From VGWB01 sp964480945 (GTDB lineage Bacteria; Bacteroidota; Ignavibacteria; UBA10030): a stretch of 52,316 nt of DNA. A program made the translations under genes and the position numbers. The first letter of the stretch is position 1. Every line of letters begins with the position of its first letter. Under the pieces are notes generated by a model, which saw only the letters and a list, made by a program, of their open reading frames with translations, was not told where the DNA came from and made no database searches. Shown here piece by piece: positions 43,321 through 50,591 of this stretch. The stretch is from the NCBI GenBank assembly GCA_964480945.1, contig CAYZRX010000020.1:1-52316 (forward strand), read 5' to 3'.

Positions 43321-44703
43321 CTACTTCGGCTTCGATAACTTGTGCTGCTTGATCTTTGCGCTCAGGGTCTTCACGCCGATCCCGAGTACCTTTGCGGCTG
43401 TCTTTTTGTCCCAGTTGACGGACCTCAGCACTCCTTCGATGTGCGCTCTCTCCATGTCCTTCAGCGGCACAGCACTCCCCGACCGAATCCCTCGCGACGG
43501 GGGAGGCGCGAGTGCGTCGCCTTTCGGACCGCCCCTCAAAGGCAACGCGAGGTCCTCCGTGCGGATCTTCCCTCCTTGACAGAACACGGCGGCGCGCTCG
43601 ATCACGTTTTCCAGTTCACGCACATTCCCCGGCCAGTCGTACTTCATAAGAACGTCCAGCGCCTTCTCCTCGATTCCCTTCTGCCCTCTCTTGCCCGCAC
43701 GCTTCTGCAAAAAGTGATCGACGAGAAGCGAGATATCCTCCCTCCGGTCCCTCAGCGGCGGCAGTTGCAGCGTAATGACATTGAGCCGATAGAGGAGATC
43801 CTCACGAAACGTGCCGAGCGAGACGGCGCCACGCAGATCTCGTTCCGTTGTCGAGACGACGCGCATATCGCTTTTCAGGACCTTCTCGCCGCTGATCCTG
43901 TGGAACTCTCCTGTTTGCAGAAATCTGAGCAACTTGGGCTGCACAGCCGGCGGGAGCGCACCGATATCGTCGAGGAGGAGCGTGCCGCCGTTCCCGATCT
44001 CCAGGAGGCCCTGCTTCGTCGCAGACGCGCCGGGAAACGCCCCTTTCTCGTGACCGAAGAGCTCACTCTCCAGGAGCGTCTGGGACATGGACGCGCAGCC
44101 GAGTGCCAGGAACGGCTTCTCTCGCCTCTGACTGCTCCGATGGAGAAAGTCCGCGACGAGCTCCTTTCCCGTTCCGCTCTCTCCGACGATGAGAACGGGA
44201 GAATCCGTCGGTGCGGCACGAGTCGCGAGGTCAAGCACTTCGAGCATCGTCTTGTTCTGCGTAACGATGTCGGGTGAAAGTCCGCGGCGCGCGAGCTCGA
44301 TCCTGAGCGCCTTGTTCTCGATCAGCAGCCGCTTCCGTTCGAGAGCACGATCGATCGCTGCGAGGAGCTCCGTGGTATTGTGCGGCTTCTGGAGATAATC
44401 GTACGCCCCCAGCTTCATGCACTCCACTGCGGTGTTCACTTCGTTGGAGGCGCTCAGCATGATGACCTGCGTGTCGAGGAGATTTCCCCTGATGAATCTC
44501 AGAACCGTGACGCCGTCGACCTCGGGCATTTTGATGTCGAGAAGCACAAGATCAAACGGAAGGGTCTGCAAGATATTGATGGCCGCTGCCCCGTCCGCGG
44601 CGGTGTGCACATAATAGCTCTCGGCTTCCAGAACTCTCTTCAGCACCTCGAGAAGGGTTTCCTCGTCGTCCACGACGAGGATAGCGATCGGTATTTTTGC
44701 CAT
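43321..44703 (-). CDS. NtrC-like response regulator with altered GAFTGA loop
   Basis: A 460-residue two-component regulator in three parts. The receiver (1-120) has D12, D13, phospho-acceptor D56, S84 and K106. The AAA+ domain (about 140-375) has Walker A GESGTGK (174-180), Walker B LLLDDIG (242-248) and arginine-rich sensor REDLLYRL. A Fis-type helix-turn-helix ends it (about 415-458). Two signature positions deviate. The sigma-54-contacting loop GAFTGA is GAFPGA at 221-226, and the second Walker B acid is Asp (D246), not Glu. Contact with sigma-54 may therefore be lost or changed. No histidine kinase is next to it. AGGAT lies six bases before the ATG. Confidence 0.93.
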   Translation of the reverse strand: MAKIPIAILVVDDEETLLEVLKRVLEAESYYVHTAADGAAAINILQTLPFDLVLLDIKMPEVDGVTVLRFIRGNLLDTQVIMLSASNEVNTAVECMKLGAYDYLQKPHNTTELLAAIDRALERKRLLIENKALRIELARRGLSPDIVTQNKTMLEVLDLATRAAPTDSPVLIVGESGTGKELVADFLHRSSQRREKPFLALGCASMSQTLLESELFGHEKGAFPGASATKQGLLEIGNGGTLLLDDIGALPPAVQPKLLRFLQTGEFHRISGEKVLKSDMRVVSTTERDLRGAVSLGTFREDLLYRLNVITLQLPPLRDRREDISLLVDHFLQKRAGKRGQKGIEEKALDVLMKYDWPGNVRELENVIERAAVFCQGGKIRTEDLALPLRGGPKGDALAPPPSRGIRSGSAVPLKDMERAHIEGVLRSVNWDKKTAAKVLGIGVKTLSAKIKQHKLSKPK

Positions 44704-45153
44704 GGCGATCCTACGGTTATGCCAACGTAGCTCCCCCGTTTTTCATCACGAGCGGTGAGGGGGGACTGTGCGGATACATGAACGTGCGTGTCCCTTGGCA
44801 AGAACCGGGTTGAACATGTTCGCGTTGAACGCTGTCGATAACCTCTGGAGTATTCATCGCGGCCGTCCACAGGCAGCGCACGTACGGTTTTCTCGGCGGG
44901 TTTCCCGTCCCTCTCCGACCTTCTCCTCCGTCGTCGGCTTTCAAGCTAGGAAAGTCTCAATAGAAACGCAAGGCGAGAGTAGAAGGTCTCCGAGAGTCCC
45001 AAAGGTGGGAGGTCGAAGGTGCGGCGGAAAATGAGGGAACACGATGGCTGCCGGGCAGTCGCGCACCGGAGAGGCAGGACTGGAGTTTCCTCGTTCGCCG
45101 GCGTCCTGGCCCCGACGCGCCGGCGCGGATTGCGAAGACTGGGGCAGGCAAAC
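44704..45153. other. Intergenic region upstream of the response regulator
   Basis: No convincing gene between the response regulator start and the repeat cluster. The sequence contains the regulator's promoter region. Frames on both strands are short and not protein-like. Confidence 0.4.
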
Positions 45154-45328
45154 CTCCCCTCCCTCGACGGGAGGGGATGAAGGGGAGGGTGCGGATTTCC
45201 ATTCGAGACAGCGCAGCCCTCAGTTCAGGAGCGGAGCTCCTTCACGACTGGGTTTGCGTCTGTTCCGAGGGAGCTCTGCTCCCGAGGACTCTGCCCCGGA
45301 CGTTCTTGAGTTCGGGAGCACAGCTCCC
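45154..45328. repeat. Palindromic repeat cluster (REP-like)
   Basis: A CCCCTCCC/GGGAGGGG palindrome (45154-45177) is followed by three similar hairpins: GGAGC-GGA-GCTCC (45228-45240), GGGAGC-TCT-GCTCCC (45269-45283) and GGGAGC-ACA-GCTCCC (45314-45328). The spacing between starts is 41 and 45 bp, and flanking bases (TTC before, CAC after) also recur. They lie between the response regulator and the gme-like gene. Confidence 0.7.
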
Positions 45329-45410
45329 TCACAACCTATGAGCAGCAGGGAATGCCCGCCAGCCCGCCCCGCATGTTTTGGCGGGGGTCCCTGCCACCCG
45401 GGACTTAACA

Positions 45411-45440
45411 AAAAAGGCCAGCGCAAACTGCGCCGGCCTT
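45411..45440 (-). terminator. Rho-independent terminator after the gme-like gene
   Basis: AAGGCCGGCGCAG and CTGCGCTGGCCTT (one mismatch) pair around a short loop; on the minus strand a T run follows (complement of 45411-45416). It lies 23 bp past the stop codon at 45463. Confidence 0.8.
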
Positions 45441-45462
45441 CCGCGACAAGGACCGAATCGGC

Positions 45463-46431
45463 CTAGGATTTCTTCGATGCCCCCAGCTTCACCTGCGACG
45501 CGACCCAGGGATAGGTCCGCTTGATCCCCTCCTCAAGATACACCTTCGCTTGCCAGCCGAGCGAAGAGATCCGATCGTTCGAGAAATTGCGCGATTGCAC
45601 ACCGACCGGTCCCGGCACGTGCTTAATGTTGATCTTCTTCCCTGCCACCGTGGCTACCGTGTGAACCAGCTCATCCACGCTCACGTATTGCGGGCAGCCG
45701 ATGTTGGCCGCGCCGTGCAGGTTCGAGTGCATGAGCAAGTAGATGCCGTCGACCATGTCGCTCACGTACGTGTACGACCGGATCGCCGTGCCCTCCCCCC
45801 AGACTTCGATCGTCCCGCCGTCCTTGGCCTCCGCCACCTTGCGGCACATCGCGGCGGGCGCCTTTTCCCGTCCGCCGGTCCAGGTGCCTTCCGGGCCGTA
45901 GCAGTTCTGAAAGCGCGCGATGCGAACCTGCATGCCGTAGCGGCGCTCGAACGCCATCGCTACGCGCTCCGAGTAGAGTTTCTCCCAGCCGTATTCGTTG
46001 TCGGGGTGACCAGGGATCGCCTCAGCCTCCGTCATTTCAGGCTCGCCGGGCTTCATATCCCGATAGACGCAGACCGACGAGGAAAAGAAATAGCATGGCA
46101 CCCCCATCCTCGCCGCGAGATCCGTCATGTAAATGTTGATCAACGCACTGTTGTGCATGATCTCCGTCTCGGCCGAATGGATGAAGCCCATGCCGCCCAT
46201 GTCCGCCGCGAGCTGGTAGACTTCATCGAACACTCCATCGTCGACCGTAAGTGCCCGTCGGCAGTTTTCCTCGACCCGAAGATCGAGCAGCATGAACTCG
46301 TCCGCCGCGTTCGGCGACCATTCGTGCGGCTTGATGTCCACACCGCGCACCCAGTAGCCTTCGCCCCTGAGCTTCTTTACCAGATGGCCTCCGATGAAGC
46401 CACCCGCGCCACAAACCAAAGCCTTTTTCAT
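45463..46431 (-). CDS. GDP-mannose 3,5-epimerase-like enzyme
   Basis: An SDR-type NAD-dependent nucleotide-sugar enzyme of 322 residues, closest in pattern to GDP-mannose 3,5-epimerase. The NAD motif is G8-x2-G11-x2-G14. AADMGGMGFIHSAETEIMHN is nearly diagnostic for this group. The epimerase residues are there: C121 in SSSVCVY, Y147 and K151 in EYGWEK, and K190 in GGREKAPAA. Next come YVSDMVDGIYLLMHS and, at the end, HVPGPVGVQSRNFSND. It would turn GDP-mannose into GDP-L-galactose or GDP-L-gulose for surface sugars. The start is set by the Rossmann strand (MKKALVCGAGG); there is no clear ribosome site. It has its own terminator. Confidence 0.85.
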   Translation of the reverse strand: MKKALVCGAGGFIGGHLVKKLRGEGYWVRGVDIKPHEWSPNAADEFMLLDLRVEENCRRALTVDDGVFDEVYQLAADMGGMGFIHSAETEIMHNSALINIYMTDLAARMGVPCYFFSSSVCVYRDMKPGEPEMTEAEAIPGHPDNEYGWEKLYSERVAMAFERRYGMQVRIARFQNCYGPEGTWTGGREKAPAAMCRKVAEAKDGGTIEVWGEGTAIRSYTYVSDMVDGIYLLMHSNLHGAANIGCPQYVSVDELVHTVATVAGKKINIKHVPGPVGVQSRNFSNDRISSLGWQAKVYLEEGIKRTYPWVASQVKLGASKKS

Positions 46432-46477
46432 GGATGAACCCAAAGAAGTGAATCGTGAACACTCAACCGCCAAGTGT

Positions 46478-46625
46478 CGTGCGGGGAAAAAGATAAGGAA
46501 ATGAAGGGGGAAAAGAAAGTAGGAAGTGAGAAGTAAGAAGCAAGACGTAGGATGTAAGAAGGAAGAAGTGAGACGGAAGACGTGAAAAGTGAGACGGAAG
46601 GGGTGGGAAGTGGAAAAAAAGAGGT
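46478..46625. repeat. Purine-rich degenerate repeat upstream of the gme-like gene
   Basis: Almost only A and G on the plus strand, with repeated AAGTGAGAAGTAAGAAG, GTGAGACGGAAGACGTG (46568-46584) and a second near-copy, GTGAGACGGAAGGGGTG (46589-46605). The 17-base unit occurs exactly at 35845-35861 upstream of gmd. There is no gene here; the rest of the spacer (46626-46826) leads to the DUF1080 gene. Confidence 0.65.
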
Positions 46626-46826
46626 GAGGTGGCGCCGACCGTCAGGCATGCCCCGTCAGATTTCGGCTTGCGGAAGCTGGACGATAGCGCGATGGCTGGT
46701 GCCTTTCAAGCCCCGGTTCAAACTTTTCATTTTCTTTTCTCATTCTATCTTCACACATTGAACCCGCGGAGCTGGCGCCGTCGTTCTGCGAGCTCTCCCT
46801 CAAACAGAATCCAGAGAGGTGATACC

Positions 46827-47600
46827 ATGGAATCGTCCTACCATCGCGTCCTCCGTCTGCTTCGGAGGTCACTGCTCCCCTTGCTCCTGCTGTCGGGAAT
46901 CGCGCTTTCGCAGCAGGCCGGGGACACCAACCCCCCACCCAATACACTGACTGCCAAAGAAGCGAAGGAAGGCTGGAAGTTGCTGTTCGACGGCAAGACG
47001 ATGAACGGCTGGCGCGGCGCCTATATGACCGGCCTGCCAAAGAGAGGCTGGAGCGTGCGGGACGGCATGCTGATCGTTCGAGAATCCGGCGGAGGCGAAG
47101 CAGCGTTCGGGGGCGACATCGTCACGATCCGCGAGTACGGCAATTTTGAGCTCAAGGTGGATTTCAAGCTCACGGAGGGCGCCAACAGCGGGATCAAGTA
47201 CTTTGTGACCGAACAGCAACCGAAGACCCCCGGCTCAGCCATAGGCCTCGAGTACCAGTTGCTGGATGACGCGAGGCATCCCGACGCGAAGCTGGGAATC
47301 AACGGAAACCGGACCCTTGCATCGCTGTACGATCTGATGCCCGCAACGAACAAGAAGGCCAATCCCATAGGCGAATGGAACCACGCTCGCATCCTCGTAA
47401 AGGGAAGGCACGTGGAGCATTGGCTGAACGGCATCAAGGTGCTCGACTACGAGCGCGGCGGGAAAGAATTCCTCGCCCACAAGGCCGAGAGCAAGTTCAA
47501 GGACCGTCCGGGATTCGGAGAGGCGAAGAAAGGCCACATCCTCCTGCAGGATCACGGCAACCAGGTCTTCTTCCGCAACATCAAGATCCGAACATTCTAG
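46827..47600 (+). CDS. DUF1080 secreted 3-keto-disaccharide hydrolase-like protein
   Basis: A 257-residue secreted protein of the DUF1080 (3-keto-disaccharide hydrolase) type, related in fold to concanavalin-like glycosidases. A signal peptide (about 1-30, VLRLLRRSLLPLLLLSGIAL) is followed by EGWKLLFDGKTMNGWRGAYM. Then come the beta-sandwich motifs EYGNFELKVDFKLTEGANSG, IGLEYQLLDD and GEWNHARILVKGRHVEHWLN, ending FRNIKIRTF. Family members hydrolyse sugars oxidised at C3. It stands just before a predicted TIM-barrel protein and an exported Gfo/Idh oxidoreductase, the usual partners in such 3-keto sugar schemes. AGAGAGGTGATACC precedes the ATG. Confidence 0.9.
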   Translation: MESSYHRVLRLLRRSLLPLLLLSGIALSQQAGDTNPPPNTLTAKEAKEGWKLLFDGKTMNGWRGAYMTGLPKRGWSVRDGMLIVRESGGGEAAFGGDIVTIREYGNFELKVDFKLTEGANSGIKYFVTEQQPKTPGSAIGLEYQLLDDARHPDAKLGINGNRTLASLYDLMPATNKKANPIGEWNHARILVKGRHVEHWLNGIKVLDYERGGKEFLAHKAESKFKDRPGFGEAKKGHILLQDHGNQVFFRNIKIRTF

Positions 47601-47633
47601 ATTGAAAACAGAAACGTAAAGCAGACCCCATCC

Positions 47634-47733
47634 NNNNNNNNNNNNNNNNNNNNNNNNNNNNNNNNNNNNNNNNNNNNNNNNNNNNNNNNNNNNNNNNNNN
47701 NNNNNNNNNNNNNNNNNNNNNNNNNNNNNNNNN
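47634..47733. other. Assembly gap of 100 N
   Basis: Third run of exactly 100 N, in the spacer between the DUF1080 gene and the sugar isomerase-like gene. The two sides carry short palindromic repeats, which may be why assembly broke here. Confidence 0.98.
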
Positions 47734-47863
47734 CTCGCCTTCCCCTTGGAGGGGAAGGAATGTGGCACCGGAATCATAGAGGGGGCTCGCAGCACGTGCA
47801 AATCAACCACTTGCGTGATGGTGAAGCGATTGGGCTAAAATCCCCTCTCCTCTCAGGAGAGGG
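47734..47863. repeat. Repeat-bearing spacer after the gap
   Basis: Contains CCTTCCCC/GGGGAAGG (47740-47760) and CCCTCTCC/GGAGAGGG (47843-47863) stems with the TCA loop and AGGGTGAGG context of a widespread intergenic repeat. No gene is seen. Confidence 0.6.
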
Positions 47864-48050
47864 CAGGGTGAGGTCTCCCGAAAGCATTATCCTTCAAGCT
47901 GGATGAACTCGGTACAACGTGAACAAACATCTTCCAAGATACTTCACATCGCTGATCTCGCAGGCCCGGAGGTTGAGACCTGAACGACACGAGACTAATT
48001 GTTGGCAATAGCACTAGCTCGACTAGAGGCTATCTCAAAAACCCCTGTCA

Positions 48051-48118
48051 CCCCCGAATGTTTCTATCGGGGGTCCAGAAAGCGCTGTCTGGATTCCCGC
48101 TTAAAACGTGCGGGAATG
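48051..48118. repeat. Composite palindromic element with two hairpins
   Basis: CCCCCGA and TCGGGGG pair at 48051-48072, and ATTCCCGC and GCGGGAAT pair at 48093-48118; the outer ends GTCA/TGAC also mirror each other. The second hairpin is the type found as fragments at 24287-24600. The element ends about 60 bp before the isomerase-like gene. Confidence 0.7.
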
Positions 48119-48181
48119 ACATTTGTGACAAGGATAGTATTTTTGAGATGAGTCCTAGTACTTTTGGAACGGAGGTATTCT

Positions 48182-49030
48182 ATGAAAGACCACTCTCGCC
48201 GCGACTTCTTGAAGCTCGCCGGCTTGACAGCGGCAGCCGGGTGGCTCCCCTTTTCGAGCGCCCTTGCACTGCACAAGGCTGTCAAGGTGAGCAAAACCTC
48301 CATCCCGTTCGAACTGGGGATGGCATCCTATACGTTTCGCGCCTTCACGCTCGACCAGGCGATCGAGATGACCAAACGGCTCGCCCTCAAGAGGATCACG
48401 CTGAAGGACATGCACTTGCCGATGAACAGCACAGCGGAGGAGATCAAGGTCGCGCTCGAGAAACTCAAGAACGCCGGCCTGACGCTCTCCTCGTGCGGTG
48501 TCGTCTATATGAGGTCGGAGGAGGAAGTCCGCCATGCTTTTGCGTACGCGAGGACAGCCGGCATCAGGATGATGGTCGGCGTCCCCGACCAGCCGTTGCT
48601 GGGCCTCGCAGAACGGATGGTCAAGGAAACTGGTATCTCCCTGGCGATCCATAACCACGGACCCACCGATCAACGGTTTCCGAGCCCGGAGAGCGCTTAC
48701 AAGCTCATCGCCAACATGGACCAACGGATGGGCCTCTGCATCGACGTCGGCCACACGCAGCGGTTGGGTCTCGATCCCGCCGGCGAAGTGGAGCGGTTCT
48801 TCGACAGGCTGTTGGACGTCCATATGAAAGACGTGAGCTCCACCGATGCCAAAGGATCGACCGTCGAGATCGGGAGAGGCGTCATCGACGTTCCCAAGCT
48901 TCTCCGGACGCTGGTGAGGTTGAAGTACTCCGGAACACTTCACTTCGAACATGAGAAGGACCAGAACGATCCCTTGCCCGGTGTGGCGGAATCGGTTGGA
49001 TATGTGCGCGGCGTTCTTGCGACACTCTAA
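48182..49030 (+). CDS. Tat-exported TIM-barrel sugar isomerase/epimerase-like protein
   Basis: A 282-residue protein of the AP-endonuclease-2-like sugar phosphate isomerase/epimerase fold, but exported: its twin-arginine signal is SRRDFLKLAGLTAAAGWLPF. The barrel has MASYTFRAFTLDQAIEMTKR, VAIHNHGP-like SLAIHNHGPTDQR, GLCIDVGHTQRLG and VHMKDVSSTDAKG, with metal-binding His, Asp and Glu spread in the usual order. GGAGG six bases before ATG 48182 sets the start. The following oxidoreductase gene begins 24 bp downstream, so they form one operon. It probably acts on 3-keto sugars outside the cytoplasm. Confidence 0.9.
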   Translation: MKDHSRRDFLKLAGLTAAAGWLPFSSALALHKAVKVSKTSIPFELGMASYTFRAFTLDQAIEMTKRLALKRITLKDMHLPMNSTAEEIKVALEKLKNAGLTLSSCGVVYMRSEEEVRHAFAYARTAGIRMMVGVPDQPLLGLAERMVKETGISLAIHNHGPTDQRFPSPESAYKLIANMDQRMGLCIDVGHTQRLGLDPAGEVERFFDRLLDVHMKDVSSTDAKGSTVEIGRGVIDVPKLLRTLVRLKYSGTLHFEHEKDQNDPLPGVAESVGYVRGVLATL

Positions 49031-49054
49031 CGAATAGATTGGAAGGAGACAACG

Positions 49055-50371
49055 ATGAAGTCACGACGTGAATTCCTGAAAAACGTTGCCCTTGGCACGG
49101 CTGGGTTGGCCGTCGGACTGAATGCCCGGAGCTACGCCCGCATCATGGGAGCCAACGATCGAGTGAATTTTGCCGTCATCGGCCTGCACGGACGCGGGTA
49201 CGCGCACATGGAGTGCATACGCGGGAACAAGAATACGATGGTCACGCACGTCTGCGATGTCGACAGGCGCGAGCTGGACAAGTTCGCGGACGCAACGACG
49301 AAACAGTTCAACCAGACGCCGGTCAAGGAGAAGGACTTCAGAAAGATCCTCGAGTCTCGCGACGTGGACGTCATCACCATCGCGACGCCGGAGCACTGGC
49401 ATACGCCGATGGCGATCGCGGGGCTGCAGGCGGGCAAGCATGTCTACGTGGAAAAACCGTCCAGCCACAATCCGTACGAAGGCGAGCTGCTCGTGCAGGC
49501 CCAGAAGAAGTACGGCAAGCTTGTCCAGCTGGGCGACCAGCAGCGTTCGTCGGAGCACACCATCCGGATCATCCGGAAGATCAAAGAGGGTCTCATCGGC
49601 CGGCCGTATTTCGGAAAGTGCTGGTACAGCAATACGCGCGGTTCCATCGGCATCGGGAAAGCCGTGCCGGTTCCGGCGTATCTCGATTGGGAGCTCTGGC
49701 AGGGTCCGGCTCCGAGAAGAGCCTACAAGGATAACATCCATCCTTACAACTGGCATTGGTTTTGGGACTGGGGCACGGGAGAAACGCTCAACAACGGCAC
49801 GCACGAGGTCGATATCTGCCGCTGGGCCCTCGGCGTCGACTATCCGAATCGCGTGACAGCCTCCGGGGGACGATACCATTTCAAGGATGACTGGGAGTTC
49901 TACGATACGCTCGTCACCAGCTTCGAGTATGACGACAAGATGATCACCTGGGAAGGCATGTCCTGCCAGGGCAAGGAATATTACGGGCGAGGGCGCGGAT
50001 CGACCATCCACGGCACGAACGGCACCGTTCTGATCGATCGGGGTGGCTACCAGGTGTTCACCCTGGACGACAAGCTGATCGACGAATACAAGACGGAGAG
50101 AAGGAGCACGACGCAGGACCTGCAGAGCATCGACGAGATGACGACGAAACACTTCGGGAACCTCATCAACGGGATCCGGCTCGGTGAGAAGCTGCATTCG
50201 CCCATCGAGCAAGGGAACATCAGCGTGACGATGCTGCTCCTCTCCAACATAGCGTGGAAAGTGAACCGCACGCTCCGGCTCGACAGGAAGAGCGCTCACA
50301 TCCTCGGCGATGAGGAGGCAATGAAAATGTGGAGACGGGAATATGAGAAGGGATGGGAGCCGAAGGTGTGA
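49055..50371 (+). CDS. Tat-exported Gfo/Idh/MocA oxidoreductase
   Basis: A 438-residue NAD(P)-type sugar oxidoreductase with a twin-arginine signal (SRREFLKNVALGTAGLAVGL). The Rossmann domain (VNFAVIGLHGRGYAHMECIR) is followed by TPEHWHTPMAIAGLQAGKHV and the family lysine in EKPSSHNPYEG. The C-terminal domain contains a WHWFWDWGTGETLNNGTHEV segment, where the His is the family's usual catalytic residue. Exported members carry their cofactor folded in the cytoplasm. Its neighbours are the TIM-barrel and DUF1080 genes, which suits oxidation of sugars at C3. AAGGAGAC lies before the ATG. Confidence 0.94.
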   Translation: MKSRREFLKNVALGTAGLAVGLNARSYARIMGANDRVNFAVIGLHGRGYAHMECIRGNKNTMVTHVCDVDRRELDKFADATTKQFNQTPVKEKDFRKILESRDVDVITIATPEHWHTPMAIAGLQAGKHVYVEKPSSHNPYEGELLVQAQKKYGKLVQLGDQQRSSEHTIRIIRKIKEGLIGRPYFGKCWYSNTRGSIGIGKAVPVPAYLDWELWQGPAPRRAYKDNIHPYNWHWFWDWGTGETLNNGTHEVDICRWALGVDYPNRVTASGGRYHFKDDWEFYDTLVTSFEYDDKMITWEGMSCQGKEYYGRGRGSTIHGTNGTVLIDRGGYQVFTLDDKLIDEYKTERRSTTQDLQSIDEMTTKHFGNLINGIRLGEKLHSPIEQGNISVTMLLLSNIAWKVNRTLRLDRKSAHILGDEEAMKMWRREYEKGWEPKV

Positions 50372-50511
50372 GGAGGAAGAAATGAGGAACTTCGCTCTGC
50401 TCAGAACCGACCTCCACGAAATCGTTGAACGTGCAATCCGACCGAATGGAACGCTGCAAGCTCGGGGCAACTGTCCGCGGCGGAACATCGGGAAGACGCT
50501 GTCGGGCTGGC

Positions 50512-50565
50512 GTAAAATCCACCTTTTAATGGTGTAAATTCCACCCTCCGCTGGTTGATTTTACC
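50512..50565. promoter_or_regulatory. Repeated sites upstream of the DUF4143 ATPase gene
   Basis: Three related sites in 54 bp: GTAAAATCCACC (50512-50523), GTAAATTCCACC (50534-50545) and, inverted, GGTTGATTTTACC (50553-50565, reverse of GGTAAAATCAACC). They end about 25 bp before the start codon and are AT-rich. They fit an operator or a promoter element, inferred from position alone. Confidence 0.55.
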
Positions 50566-50591
50566 AAGAACATTTACTAGATTTGCGCTGT

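Noticed and set aside
45044..45466. A 140-codon plus-strand frame between the response regulator and the epimerase
   Set aside because: It runs through the palindrome array and a terminator, and reads as Pro/Arg/Gly-rich noise.
35697..46625. Purine-rich repeats as a possible CRISPR array
   Set aside because: The units are degenerate and irregular, with no constant repeat and unique spacers, and no cas genes are nearby.
49061..50488. A 475-codon minus-strand frame opposite the Gfo/Idh gene
   Set aside because: It contains no domain; the plus strand encodes a Tat signal and a complete oxidoreductase.
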